From Mycobacterium sp. 1274761.0 (GTDB lineage Bacteria > Actinomycetota > Actinomycetes > Mycobacteriales > Mycobacteriaceae): 64,000 bases of DNA. Position numbers and translations under genes: made by a program. The number at the start of each line of letters is the position of its first letter. Positions within the stretch are counted from its first letter, which is position 1. The notes beneath the pieces were generated by a model, which did not search any database, was not told the DNA's origin, and was given only the letters and a program-made list of their open reading frames with translations. The stretch is from assembly GCF_001668615.1 (NCBI RefSeq), contig NZ_LZMC01000042.1:1-64000 (forward strand), given 5' to 3'. This document shows positions 50,505 through 59,883 of this stretch, in pieces.

Positions 50505-51640
50505 CCGGTCCGCTGCGCGGCGTGCGGATCGTCATGATGGGCGGGCTCGGTCCCGGGCCGTTCTGCGGAATGCTGCTCGGTGACCTGGGCGCCGACGTGG
50601 TGCGCATCGACATGCCACGCGCAGTCGACGGTGAGCTGCCGATCGACTACACCGTCCGGCGCAGCCAGCGATCCATCGCGCTGGATGTCAAAGATGATTG
50701 GGGCCGGACGGTCTTGCTGCAGTTGATCGACGACGCCGACGCCTTCGTCGAGGTTTTCCGCCCCGGCGTCGCCGAACGGCTCGGTATCGGTCCGGACGAT
50801 CTGCTCGCCCGTAATCCCCGGCTGGTGTATGCGCGGATGACTGGCTACGGCCAGGACGGTCCGTACGCCGAGCGCGCCGGCCACGACATCAACTACATCG
50901 CGCTCGCGGGAGCGTTGCACGGGATCGGCCCCGCGAACGCGCCGGTACCCCCACTGAACCTGGTGGGCGACTACGGCGGTGGCGGCATGTTGCTCGCGGT
51001 CGGGTTGCTCAGCGCGATCATGGAGGCGCGGACGTCACGACAGGGCCAGGTGGTGGACGTGTCGATGGTCGACGGCGCCGCGACGCTGATGGCGCCCTAC
51101 TGGGGCATGGTGGCCGCGGGCACCTGGCGAGACCAGCGGCACGCCAACGTGTTGGACGGCGCCGCCCACTATTACGGGGTCTACGAGACCGCTGACGGTG
51201 AGCACGTCGCGGTGGGCGCCATGGAGCCGCAGTTCTACGCGGAGCTGTGTCAGCGGCTGGATGTCGACGTGCCGCAGGACGAGGACGATCCGCAGGCGTG
51301 GGCCGCGCACCGCGCGGTGCTCGCGACGCGGTTCCGCGAGCGGTCACGCGCCGAGTGGGAAGCCCAGCTCGATTCGCCGGGCTGTTGTGCCACACCGGTT
51401 TTGAGCCTCGCCGAGGCGCCCCGGCACCCGCACAACGCCGCGCGAGGCACCTTCATCGAGGTCGACGGTGTCGTGCAACAGGCTCCGGCGCCGCGGTTCT
51501 CGCGGACCGTGCCCTCGACACCGGCCGGGCCGGCGCTTCCGGGCGACCACACCCGCGAGGTGCTCACCGAGCTGGGCCTGGACGACGAAGCCGTCGCGGC
51601 CCTTCTGGAATCCGGATCGGCGCGGCAGAGTAGCCGCTGA
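50501..51640 (+). CDS. alpha-methylacyl-CoA racemase-like (CaiB/BaiF family)
   Basis: 379 residues. Unlike the other CaiB genes here it has the racemase catalytic pair: His128-Asp129 in AGHDINYIALAG and Asp157 in LVGDYGGGGMLLA, plus MEPQFY near 235, matching M. tuberculosis MCR. It would epimerise 2-methyl-branched acyl-CoAs such as those from steroid or isoprenoid side chains before dehydrogenation. GTG 50501 overlaps the preceding stop (GTGA); ATG 50492 is an alternative. Confidence 0.9.
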   Translation: MTGPLRGVRIVMMGGLGPGPFCGMLLGDLGADVVRIDMPRAVDGELPIDYTVRRSQRSIALDVKDDWGRTVLLQLIDDADAFVEVFRPGVAERLGIGPDDLLARNPRLVYARMTGYGQDGPYAERAGHDINYIALAGALHGIGPANAPVPPLNLVGDYGGGGMLLAVGLLSAIMEARTSRQGQVVDVSMVDGAATLMAPYWGMVAAGTWRDQRHANVLDGAAHYYGVYETADGEHVAVGAMEPQFYAELCQRLDVDVPQDEDDPQAWAAHRAVLATRFRERSRAEWEAQLDSPGCCATPVLSLAEAPRHPHNAARGTFIEVDGVVQQAPAPRFSRTVPSTPAGPALPGDHTREVLTELGLDDEAVAALLESGSARQSSR

Positions 51641-51662
51641 ACTTCGACGAAAAGGACGACCG

Positions 51663-52958
51663 ATGGCGTGGGACTTCTCAACCGACCTGGAGTGGGCCGA
51701 GCAGCTGGCGTGGGTCGAGCAGTTCGTGCGGTCCGAATGCGAGCCGATCGACCTGATCGTCAAGGAGTCCCACGACCTCAACGACCCCGTACGCCAGGCG
51801 CTCATCCCGCCGCTGCAGGAGATCGTCAAGGAGCGCGGGTTGTGGGCCACTCACCTGGGCCCGCACCTCGGCGGCCCCGGCTACGGCCAGGTCAAGCTGG
51901 CATTGCTCAACGAGATCCTCGGGCGGTCCGAATGCGCGCCGATAGTGTTCGGTTCGCAGGCACCGGATTCCGGCAACAGTGAGATTCTCGCCCACTACGG
52001 CACCCCGGAGCTCAAGCAGCGCTATCTCGAGCCGTTGCTGGACAACCGCATCGTGTCCTGCTTCTCGATGACCGAACCCCAGGGCGGGGCCGACCCGAAG
52101 GTGTTCACCACCACCGCCGTACAGGACGGCGACCACTGGGTGATCAACGGCGAGAAGTGGTTTTCGTCGTTTGCGTCGATGGCGTCGTTCATCATCGTGA
52201 TGGCGATGACGGACCCAGACGCGCCGCCGTACGAACGCTATTCGATGTTCGTCGTGCCCGGGGACACACCGGGCATCAACGTGCTGCGTGACGTCGGGCT
52301 GGGCTACCAGCCACTCGGCGGCGGCCGCGAGGGCTATGTCCGCTACGAAAACGTTCGCGTGCCAAGCGATCACATGCTCGGTCCCCGCGGCGGAGCCTTC
52401 GTGGTCGCCCAGACGAGGTTGGGCGGCGGGCGCATCCACCACGCCATGCGCACCGTCGGCCTGGTGCGTCGCATCTTCGACATGATCTGCGAACGCGCGG
52501 TGTCGCGCTACACACAGGGTGAGATGCTCTCGAAAAAGCAACTCGTCCAGGAGATGGTCGCGGACTCGTGGATGGACATCGAGGCGTTCCGGCTGCTGAC
52601 CCTGCAGACCGCGTGGAAGATCGACCAGCACAACAACTACAAGGCCGTGCGGGCTGATATTTCGGCGGTCAAGGCGATGATGCAGAAGGTGCTCCACGAC
52701 GTGTCGGCGCGGGCTCTTCAGCTGCACGGCTCGCTGGGCACCACCCACGAGATGCCGTTCGTACAGTACCTGGTGGAGTCGTTCGTGCTGGGGCTCGCCG
52801 ACGGGCCGACCGAGGTGCACAAGGTCACGTTGGCCCGGTTGCTGCTCAAGGACTACAAGCCGGCACCCGACGTCTTCCCTTCCGAGCACCTGCTGCGGCT
52901 GCGGGCCGCCGCCGAGGCGAAGTTCGCCGACAAGCTGGCCGGTATCGAACTCACCTGA
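51663..52958 (+). CDS. acyl-CoA dehydrogenase (FadE-type)
   Basis: 431 residues beginning MAWDFSTDLEWAEQLAWVEQF, paralogous to 8979-10280. Motifs are FSMTEPQGGADPKVFTTTAV, RLGGGRIHHAMRTVGLVRRIFDMICERA, LHGSLGTTHEMPF and LADGPTEVHKVTLARLLLKDY. It starts 22 bp after the racemase-like gene with AAAAGGACG upstream. Branched-chain substrate is inferred from the adjacent racemase-like gene. Confidence 0.94.
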   Translation: MAWDFSTDLEWAEQLAWVEQFVRSECEPIDLIVKESHDLNDPVRQALIPPLQEIVKERGLWATHLGPHLGGPGYGQVKLALLNEILGRSECAPIVFGSQAPDSGNSEILAHYGTPELKQRYLEPLLDNRIVSCFSMTEPQGGADPKVFTTTAVQDGDHWVINGEKWFSSFASMASFIIVMAMTDPDAPPYERYSMFVVPGDTPGINVLRDVGLGYQPLGGGREGYVRYENVRVPSDHMLGPRGGAFVVAQTRLGGGRIHHAMRTVGLVRRIFDMICERAVSRYTQGEMLSKKQLVQEMVADSWMDIEAFRLLTLQTAWKIDQHNNYKAVRADISAVKAMMQKVLHDVSARALQLHGSLGTTHEMPFVQYLVESFVLGLADGPTEVHKVTLARLLLKDYKPAPDVFPSEHLLRLRAAAEAKFADKLAGIELT

Positions 52959-52976
52959 TTTTGGAGGTAGGCAGCA

Positions 52977-53765
52977 ATGTCGATGTCGTGTGACGGCAAG
53001 GTGGCCTTGGTAACCGGAACCAGCCGGGGCCTCGGCAAGGCGATCGCGCAGCGGCTGGCACGCGAGGGCGCCACGGTGGCGCTCACCGCGCGCACCATGG
53101 AGCCGGACCCGAAATACCAAGGCTCCCTTCGGCAGACGCTCGACGAGATCGACGCCTCCGGCGGCACAGCGGTCGCGATCCAGGCCGACCTGTCCAAGGT
53201 CGAGGAACGCGAACGGCTGTTCAGCGAGGTCGTCGACCGCGTCGGCGCACCCGACATCCTGGTCAACAACGCGGCGGTCACCTTCCTGCGTCCGCTCGAC
53301 GAGTTCCCTGACCGTCGGGTGCGCTTGATGATGGAAATGCACGTGCTCGCTCCGCTGCACCTGACACAGCTCGCGATTCCGGCGATGCGTGAGCGAGGCC
53401 GCGGCTGGGTGCTCAACGTGACGTCGGTCGGCGGGGATCTCCCGCCGGGCCCGCCGTTCTCCGACTTCGACCGCACCGCCGGTTTCGGGATCTACGGAAC
53501 GGCTAAGGCCGCGCTCAACCGGCTGACCAAGAGCCTGGCGGCCGAACTGTACGACGACGGCATCGCCGTCAACGCCGCGGCGCCGACGAACCCGGTGGCG
53601 ACGGAGGGCGCCGGCGCGCTGGATCTGGCCAAGACCGACACCGAGGACATCGAGCTGATCACCCAGACCGCGTTTTTGCTCTGCACCGGCGATCCGGCCA
53701 CGCTGACCGGCCGGATCGCCCACACGCAGGAGTTTCTGCGCGAAGTCGGATCGCGCCGGAGTTAA
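52977..53765 (+). CDS. short-chain dehydrogenase/reductase
   Basis: 262-residue SDR: VTGTSRGLGKAIAQ cofactor loop, DILVNNAAVTF (NNA), catalytic Ser in NVTSVGGD and YGTAK. It ends in REVGSRRS rather than the common GG(x)(x) C-terminus. TTTGGAGG precedes ATG 52977. Last gene of the 47564-53765 operon; probably the 3-hydroxyacyl-CoA dehydrogenase step. Confidence 0.92.
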   Translation: MSMSCDGKVALVTGTSRGLGKAIAQRLAREGATVALTARTMEPDPKYQGSLRQTLDEIDASGGTAVAIQADLSKVEERERLFSEVVDRVGAPDILVNNAAVTFLRPLDEFPDRRVRLMMEMHVLAPLHLTQLAIPAMRERGRGWVLNVTSVGGDLPPGPPFSDFDRTAGFGIYGTAKAALNRLTKSLAAELYDDGIAVNAAAPTNPVATEGAGALDLAKTDTEDIELITQTAFLLCTGDPATLTGRIAHTQEFLREVGSRRS

Positions 53766-53786
53766 TTAAACTGCTTGATTTAACCT
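53766..53786 (+). promoter_or_regulatory. AT-rich dyad and -10 before TetR
   Basis: TTAAA (53766-53770) and TTTAA (53779-53783) are inverted with an 8-bp spacer in a locally AT-rich stretch. The -10-like TAACCT (53781-53786) precedes GTG 53795 at leaderless distance. This may be the autoregulatory operator of the TetR gene; short arms make it tentative. Confidence 0.4.
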
Positions 53787-53794
53787 CATCCGGG

Positions 53795-54457
53795 GTGTCT
53801 ACTGGGTCGGTGACTGCAGCCAGGGTGTTGAGCAGTGAACGATCATCGGCCACCAGGGAGGCGCTGCTGCTCGCGGCGGAGCGGTTGTTCGCCGAGCGCG
53901 GCATGTATGCCGTCTCGAACCGGCAGATCAGTGAGGCCGCCAACCAGGGCAACAACGCCGCGGCGTGCTACCACTTCGGCACGCGAACGGATCTTCTGCG
54001 CGCGATCGAGAGCAAGCACCGAGCGCCGATCGAGGAACTGCGCGCCAGGATGCTCGCCGAGATCGAGGGTTCGACCGAGCTGCGCGACTGGGTGAGCGCG
54101 TTGGTGCTGCCGTTGACCGATCACCTTGCGGCGCTGGGTAATCCCAGCTGGTATGCGCGATTCGCCGCGCAGGCGATGGCAGACCCGTCTTACCGCCAGG
54201 TGGTCACCAAGGACGCGCTGACCTCACCGGAGCTGGTCGCTGCGATCAACGGGATCAACGACTGCCTGCCCGAGCTTCCGAAACGGGTGCGGTACGAACG
54301 GATCGTGATGGCGCGCAACCTGTTGATGCACACGTGCGCCGAACACGAAGTCGAGTTGGCCGAGCGCGGTGCCGAAGCCAGACTGGGGTGGGCCAGCGCC
54401 GGCCAGGGACTCATCGACGCGATCGTCGGCCTGTGGCAGGCGCCCGTCCATGCCTGA
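53795..54457 (+). CDS. TetR-family transcriptional regulator
   Basis: 220 residues. HTH: ALLLAAERLFAERGMYAVSNRQISEAANQGNNAAACYHFGTRTDLL (about 23-68), with an unusual Asn-rich recognition region seen in a subset of actinobacterial TetRs. GTG 53795 is favoured as leaderless; GTG 53810 is an alternative. It overlaps the P450 start by 8 bp and so heads the TetR-P450-SDR-M24 operon. Confidence 0.9.
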   Translation: MSTGSVTAARVLSSERSSATREALLLAAERLFAERGMYAVSNRQISEAANQGNNAAACYHFGTRTDLLRAIESKHRAPIEELRARMLAEIEGSTELRDWVSALVLPLTDHLAALGNPSWYARFAAQAMADPSYRQVVTKDALTSPELVAAINGINDCLPELPKRVRYERIVMARNLLMHTCAEHEVELAERGAEARLGWASAGQGLIDAIVGLWQAPVHA

Positions 54458-55655
54458 CGTCCTCGACTTCCCCATGCCGCGGGCGGCGGGCTGCCCGTTC
54501 GCACCGCCGCCCGAGGTGCTCGAACGCAGCGCCACCGAACAGCTTTTCCGCGTTCGCATCTGGGACGGCAGCACGCCCTGGCTGGTCACCGGCTACGAGG
54601 CCATCCGGTCGCTGTTCGCCGATAGCCGCGCCAGCGTCGACGACCGCAAACCCGGCTACCCCCACTGGAACGAGGGAATGCTGGCGACGGTGCACAAGCG
54701 GCCCCGGTCGGTGTTCACTTCGGATGCCGAGGAACACACCCGTTTCCGCCGCATGCTGTCGCGTCCGTTCACCTACAAACGCGTCGAGGCGCTGCGGCCT
54801 GCGGTGCAGCGGATCACCGACCAACACATCGACGCCATCCTGGCCGGACCGAAGCCGGCTGACCTCGTCGAGGGGCTGGCGCTGGCCATCCCGTCCTTGG
54901 TCATCAGCGAAATGCTCGGTGTCTCTTACGAAGACGCCGAGTTCTTCCAGACCCAGGCCAACAAGGGAATGAGCCGCTACGCCAGCGCCGAAGACGCCGC
55001 GCAAGGCGCTGGCGCGTTGGCGAAGTACCTCGCCAACCTGGTCCGCACCAAGATCGACCACCCCGGTGAGGATCTGGTGTCCGACCTCGCCGAGCGCGTA
55101 CGCAACGAGGAGATCAGCGTCCGCGAAGCCGCGCAACTGGCCACCGGTGTGCTGATCGCCGGGCACGAGACGACCGCGGGACAAATCGCGGTCAGCATCG
55201 TCGCGCTGCTCGAGCACCCCGAGCAGCTGGCGCTGCTCCGCGACGCCGACGATTCGCAGGTGATCGCCGCTGCGGTGGAGGAACTGATGCGCTACTGCAG
55301 CATCATCCAGACCGGGCAGCGGCGCATCGCCGACGAGGACATCGAAGTAGGCGGCCGCCTGATCCGGGCCGGCGACGGCATCATCCTCGATGTCGCGCCG
55401 GCGAACTGGGACCATCGCCAGTTCCCCGAACCCGACCGGCTTGATCTACGCCGTGACGACGGACCACACGTCGGTTTCGGCTACGGCCGACACCAGTGCG
55501 TCGGTCAGCAGCTCGCCCGGATGGAGTTGCAGATCGTATTGCCGACGCTGTTCCGGCGCATTCCGACACTGCGGCTGGCGGTGCCGGTCGACGAGTTGCC
55601 GTTCAAACATGACGCGCTCGCCTACGGTCTCTACGAGTTGCCGGTCACCTGGTGA
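54450..55655 (+). CDS. cytochrome P450
   Basis: 401 residues. N-terminus [17 protein letters not shown] is the CYP105-like Pro-rich start; I-helix [14 protein letters not shown], ExxR in EELMRYCSI and haem loop [16 protein letters not shown] are intact. There is no ferredoxin gene alongside, so it must borrow one from the other P450 loci. It overlaps TetR upstream and the SDR downstream (GTGA). Confidence 0.94.
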   Translation: MPDVLDFPMPRAAGCPFAPPPEVLERSATEQLFRVRIWDGSTPWLVTGYEAIRSLFADSRASVDDRKPGYPHWNEGMLATVHKRPRSVFTSDAEEHTRFRRMLSRPFTYKRVEALRPAVQRITDQHIDAILAGPKPADLVEGLALAIPSLVISEMLGVSYEDAEFFQTQANKGMSRYASAEDAAQGAGALAKYLANLVRTKIDHPGEDLVSDLAERVRNEEISVREAAQLATGVLIAGHETTAGQIAVSIVALLEHPEQLALLRDADDSQVIAAAVEELMRYCSIIQTGQRRIADEDIEVGGRLIRAGDGIILDVAPANWDHRQFPEPDRLDLRRDDGPHVGFGYGRHQCVGQQLARMELQIVLPTLFRRIPTLRLAVPVDELPFKHDALAYGLYELPVTW

Positions 55656-56611
55656 CTGGCAACCTGACCCTCACGGTTCCGGATCTCTCCGGGCGGCTGG
55701 CGGTCGTCACCGGGGCCAACAGCGGCCTGGGTCTAGGCCTGACTCGCGCGTTGTCGGCTGCCGGCGCCGACATCATCATGGCGGTGCGCAGCACCCGCAA
55801 GGGGGAGGCGGCGGCCGAGGACATCCGGGGCACCGTTGCCGCGGCCAAGCTCACGATCAAGGAGCTGGATCTGGCATCGCTGAAAAGCGTTGCAGCCTTT
55901 GGTCAAGGCCTCGTCGACGAGGGCAGGCCCGTCGACCTTCTGATCAACAACGCGGGCGTGATGACCCCGCCGCAACGGCAGACCACCGACGACGATTTCG
56001 AGCTGCAATTCGGCGCAAACCACCTCGGCCACTTCGCGCTGACGGCTCACCTGCTACCGCTGTTGCAGGCGGCTTCCGGCGCCCGGGTCGTCACCGTCGG
56101 CAGCATCGCTGCCAAACAAGAAGGCCTAGGCTTCGATGGCTTCGACGACGCCAATGCCGAGCAGCGATACCGGCCCATGCGCTCATACGGCATCGCCAAG
56201 CTTGCCCAGTTGATGTTCGCCGTCGAGCTGAACAGGCGAAGCGAGGCCGCGGCCTGGGGGCTGATGTCGAACGCGGCCCATCCCGGCTTAGCCAAGACGG
56301 GCCTGCTCAGCGGTGCATCGTATGGTCGGGAAAAGCCAAGGCTCAGTGCGCGGTTCACAATGCTGACGTGGCGGCTGCTGCCGTTCATGTGGCTCGACGT
56401 CGACGAAGCCATCAAACCGACGCTGTATGCGGCGGTGTCACCGGACGCGACCGGCGGCGCGTACTACGGGCCGCGCGGCTTCTACGAAACCGCGGGCGGG
56501 GGAGTGACGTTCGCCAAGGTGCCGCGACTGGCCAGCAGCCAGAACGACGCACGCGCACTGTGGCAACTCAGCGAACAGCTCACCGGCATCACGTATCCGA
56601 AAGTGGATTGA
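55652..56611 (+). CDS. short-chain dehydrogenase (retinol-dehydrogenase-like)
   Basis: 319 residues, the longer SDR form: [39 protein letters not shown], catalytic Ser in VGSIAAK and YGIAK, then an extended C-terminus. Such proteins often act on lipophilic alcohols. GTG 55652 overlaps the P450 stop. It may oxidise the alcohol formed by that P450. Confidence 0.92.
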   Translation: MTGNLTLTVPDLSGRLAVVTGANSGLGLGLTRALSAAGADIIMAVRSTRKGEAAAEDIRGTVAAAKLTIKELDLASLKSVAAFGQGLVDEGRPVDLLINNAGVMTPPQRQTTDDDFELQFGANHLGHFALTAHLLPLLQAASGARVVTVGSIAAKQEGLGFDGFDDANAEQRYRPMRSYGIAKLAQLMFAVELNRRSEAAAWGLMSNAAHPGLAKTGLLSGASYGREKPRLSARFTMLTWRLLPFMWLDVDEAIKPTLYAAVSPDATGGAYYGPRGFYETAGGGVTFAKVPRLASSQNDARALWQLSEQLTGITYPKVD

Positions 56612-56654
56612 CAAGAAAGAAGCACGGCAAATTGGCAGGACTTCTGTAGGAGAC

Positions 56655-57869
56655 ATGACGACCGTCGAACTGATTCCCGAGGCGCCCGACCGCGCGCGCA
56701 TGTACCGCGACACCGGCGCCCGGCTCCGCGCGGCGATGGCCGAGCAGGGCGTTGACGCGTTGGTGCTTCTGCTCAACGGGCACGTGACATATGCGACCGG
56801 TGCGAGCTGGCCGATGCTCGACGCCGGTCTGGGCCACGTGGAGCGCCCCGTAGCGATCGTGCTGGCCGACGACGAACACCCGCACCTGTTCATGCCGTTG
56901 CGTGAGGGTGCGTCCAGCGAATTTCGGGTACCGCCTGACCATCTGCACGGACCGCTGTACCTCGAATTCGACGAAGGCGTCGAGCATTTCGCCCGCATGC
57001 TTGCCGGCCTCGTGCCTCCGAACGCATGTGTGGCCGTCGATGAGATGTCGGGCGCGATGCGCCGGGCCGCCGACCGGTTGTTCCCGGGCGGCCCACCGTC
57101 GGACGCGACGCTTGTCGTCGCGGCCGCTCAATTGGTCAAGACAGCCGACGAGGTGTCGTGTATCCGGCGCGCATGCCGGATCACCGACGAGGCGATGGTC
57201 GACATCCAGAAGCAACTCGTGCCGGGCGTGCGGCAGATTGATTTGTCGGCAGCGTTTGTGCGCCACGCCTTCGAGCTCGGCGCCACGGCCAACATGCTCG
57301 AGTCGATCTGGCAGGTGATGCCGCCATCGCGGGCCGAGGGCGTGTGGACGACGCACGGCGACCTTGCGTTGCCGCTGTTGACCACCGAGCGGGCACTGGC
57401 AGCCGGTGACGTTCTGTGGACCGACGTCAGCATCTCCTACGCCGGTTACTGTTCAGACTTCGGCAGAACCTGGTTGGTCGGTCAGGAGCCCACGGTGGTG
57501 CAACAGGATCAGTTCTTGCAGTGGCGCGCGATCCTCGACGCCGTGCTCGCCGTCACGAGAGCGGGCGCCACCTCCGGGGATCTTGCCCGCGCGGCGATTG
57601 CGGCCAACGGCGGATCCAAACCGTGGTTGCCACACTTCTATCTGGGACACGGCATCGGCACCTATCCTGCCGAAGCACCTTTGATAGGAACCGATCTCGG
57701 CGAGGAATACGACGACAACTTCGTCTTCCCGGCCGGCATGGCGCTGGTGCTCGAGCCGGTAATTTGGCAGGACGGCACCGGCGGTTACCGCAGCGAGGAG
57801 ATCATCGTCACCACCGACGACGGCTGGTACCGCCTCACCGACTACCCGTACACGCCCTATGGCAGCTGA
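56655..57869 (+). CDS. M24-family metallopeptidase (Xaa-Pro aminopeptidase/creatinase fold)
   Basis: 404 residues: N-terminal creatinase-like domain and C-terminal pita-bread domain with the metal ligands in WTDVSISYAGYCSDFGRTW (two Asp), YLGHGIGTYP (His), LVLEPVIW (Glu) and GGYRSEEII (Glu). The dinuclear site appears complete. It could be a peptidase or a carbon-nitrogen or carbon-oxygen hydrolase recruited to the pathway. It starts 43 bp after the SDR with GTAGGAGAC upstream and ends 13 bp inside the convergent APH-like gene. Confidence 0.92.
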   Translation: MTTVELIPEAPDRARMYRDTGARLRAAMAEQGVDALVLLLNGHVTYATGASWPMLDAGLGHVERPVAIVLADDEHPHLFMPLREGASSEFRVPPDHLHGPLYLEFDEGVEHFARMLAGLVPPNACVAVDEMSGAMRRAADRLFPGGPPSDATLVVAAAQLVKTADEVSCIRRACRITDEAMVDIQKQLVPGVRQIDLSAAFVRHAFELGATANMLESIWQVMPPSRAEGVWTTHGDLALPLLTTERALAAGDVLWTDVSISYAGYCSDFGRTWLVGQEPTVVQQDQFLQWRAILDAVLAVTRAGATSGDLARAAIAANGGSKPWLPHFYLGHGIGTYPAEAPLIGTDLGEEYDDNFVFPAGMALVLEPVIWQDGTGGYRSEEIIVTTDDGWYRLTDYPYTPYGS

Positions 57870-59122
57870 ACTGACCGTCGAAGGGTCCGCAACGCTCCGG
57901 TGAGATTCCTTGACTCCCAGAGTTTCAGCACATTGCTCAGCATCTGCAGCGGGGCGCGGACGTGTTCGTCGCCCCTGATTGCCGGATCGGTGCGATGCGT
58001 CGCTTCGGGTGCCTTGACGCGGATCAGCGCGGGCACGTCCAGCAGCCAGGTGATGCCCATCAACGCGACGTAGAGCAGCACCTGCTGCTCGAGTGCCGCT
58101 GGATCAAGCTTCGGACCGCCCGATGCATGCACCTCACCGCAGAACAACTCGAGGATCTCGTCGAAATCCTGTTCCCATAGCTCGGTTTCGGCGCCCGACA
58201 TGGAACCCCAGATGGCCATCGCCACGTTCAGCTGACTGACGCAGCCCCAGTCCATCAACCCGCATCTCAGCGTGCCGCCATCGTCAGTCCAGAACCATGC
58301 GTTGTCGACGTTGGCGTTCCAGTGGCTCAGCGCGATGTATTCCGTCGCGTCGGTGAGATGGCGCCAGATCGCTGACTCTCGCTCCAGCACCAGCTGAGCT
58401 TCGGCGGCGAAGCGATTGAAGAAGTTGGCCGAGCGCACGCTGGCGGGCAGCAGGCCAGGACGCGCCTCGGCGAACTCGGCGAGTCGCGCGACGCGCCGCG
58501 CCAACTTTTCCGGGCTCAGCGGTGGGGGTTCGCCCACCGCGGCGGCCCGCAGATCGACGGGGAACCGGCCGGTGAGCTGAGCGGGCAAGCTGCCGGATCG
58601 ATGCGCGCCCGCCAGGCGGGCGATCGCGGTCAGCAGCGCGCGGTAATGGTCGGCGGCCCGAGGCATCTGGTAATCCAAGCACTTGTGGTACTGCCGTTCG
58701 ATGCCGTTGCTGCCGAATTGGATTCGCTCGGTGATCAGGATGCCGGTGCCGGACTCACGGTGGTAATCGGCGAACTGTGGGCGCGGCACCACGATGGGGA
58801 ACTCGGGCGTCAACGACAGCGACGCAAACGTGACCTCGGAGGCCATCTGGGTGCGTCCGCGATCGCGGACCGGGTCGTCGAAGTCGCGGGAGAACTTCAC
58901 GAAGAGTTCGGTGTGCAGGTCCGGTCGCGGCTCGCGGTAGGTGACGTCGAGGAGCACCTTGCGGCCAGTGCTGCCGCCGGAAACTTCCTCACACCGGGTG
59001 ACGGCCGTGACAGGCGTCTGAAAAGCCTTAATCAGAAACGCGACTCCGCCATCGCGCAGGGTGGCCGGGTCGGCGGGGAACGACAGACCGGACTCGTCGC
59101 CGGTGAACCAGCGACCCGTCAC
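57857..59122 (-). CDS. APH-like phosphotransferase homologue with altered catalytic loop
   Basis: 421 residues of protein-kinase-like fold. The catalytic loop reads SHWNANVDNAWF where family members have HGDxxxxN: His and final Asn remain but the catalytic Asp is Asn. The metal-binding motif LMDWGCVS is present, and the N-lobe has SGGSTGRKVLLDVTY and LFVKFSRDF. Loss of the base suggests a pseudo-kinase or unusual chemistry. GTG 59122 overlaps the SDR stop. Last gene of the minus-strand operon starting at 63956 or further right. Confidence 0.75.
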   Translation of the reverse strand: MTGRWFTGDESGLSFPADPATLRDGGVAFLIKAFQTPVTAVTRCEEVSGGSTGRKVLLDVTYREPRPDLHTELFVKFSRDFDDPVRDRGRTQMASEVTFASLSLTPEFPIVVPRPQFADYHRESGTGILITERIQFGSNGIERQYHKCLDYQMPRAADHYRALLTAIARLAGAHRSGSLPAQLTGRFPVDLRAAAVGEPPPLSPEKLARRVARLAEFAEARPGLLPASVRSANFFNRFAAEAQLVLERESAIWRHLTDATEYIALSHWNANVDNAWFWTDDGGTLRCGLMDWGCVSQLNVAMAIWGSMSGAETELWEQDFDEILELFCGEVHASGGPKLDPAALEQQVLLYVALMGITWLLDVPALIRVKAPEATHRTDPAIRGDEHVRAPLQMLSNVLKLWESRNLTGALRTLRRSVQLP

Positions 59123-59883
59123 CAGGTCTGCTCGGCCGCGCGGACCAGCATCTCGTTGACTGCCACCCGCCGATCGCGCGTCACCATGTACACCACCGCA
59201 TCGGCGATGTCCTCCGGCTGCAGTTTGACCATGCCGGCCGTGCGCTGGCTGTTGGCCGAATGCGCCTCGGTGTCAAGGTAATCGAAGATTTCCGTCTGCA
59301 CCGTGCCCGGCTCGACGAGCCCGACGCGGACCCGCTTGCCGATCAGTTCCTGGCGGATGCCTTCGCTGAACGCGCCGACGCCGAACTTGGTCAACGAGTA
59401 CACCGCGGTCCCTGACCGCGCCACCCGGCCGCCGGTCGAGCTGATCGTGACGAGATCGGCAACACCTCGCGGAGAGTCGGCGGCCGCAGCGATCAGGTGC
59501 GGGATCGCGGCGTGTGTGGCGTAGAGGACGCCCGACACGTTGACCGAGACAAGGTCATCCCAGTCCGCGAGAGGAGCAGCGGCGGCGTCGCCCATCCGCA
59601 ACAGCCCGGCGTTGTTGACCAGGATGTCGAGGCGGCCCAACCCCTCGACCGTGGTTGCGATGGCGACGGCCACCTGGTCTGAGTCGGTGACATCGGCGGG
59701 CGTGACCAACGCCGCACCGCCGATGGACTCGATGTCGGCTTTCAGCTGCTCGAGCCGGTCGGCGCGGCGGGCGAGCAGTGCGACCGCCGCACCCTGCGTG
59801 GCCAGCGCGCGGGCCGTCGCGGCGCCGATCCCGCTGCTGGCTCCGGTAACCAACGCCACGGTGCCCGACAGGCTCGTCGTCAT
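59119..59883 (-). CDS. short-chain dehydrogenase/reductase
   Basis: 254-residue classical SDR: VTGASSGIGAATARAL, ILVNNAGLL, ISSTGGRV and YSLTK (active site), then VEPGTVQTEIFD. Resembles the NADP-dependent short SDRs of the YdfG type. ATG 59883 overlaps the CaiB fusion stop (ATGA), so it is co-translated with it. Confidence 0.92.
   Translation of the reverse strand: MTTSLSGTVALVTGASSGIGAATARALATQGAAVALLARRADRLEQLKADIESIGGAALVTPADVTDSDQVAVAIATTVEGLGRLDILVNNAGLLRMGDAAAAPLADWDDLVSVNVSGVLYATHAAIPHLIAAAADSPRGVADLVTISSTGGRVARSGTAVYSLTKFGVGAFSEGIRQELIGKRVRVGLVEPGTVQTEIFDYLDTEAHSANSQRTAGMVKLQPEDIADAVVYMVTRDRRVAVNEMLVRAAEQTW

Noticed and set aside
51678..53723. 681-residue open frame on the minus strand
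   Set aside because: It is antisense to the ACAD and SDR, has Arg/His/Val-rich composition and no motif; typical third-position-GC shadow.
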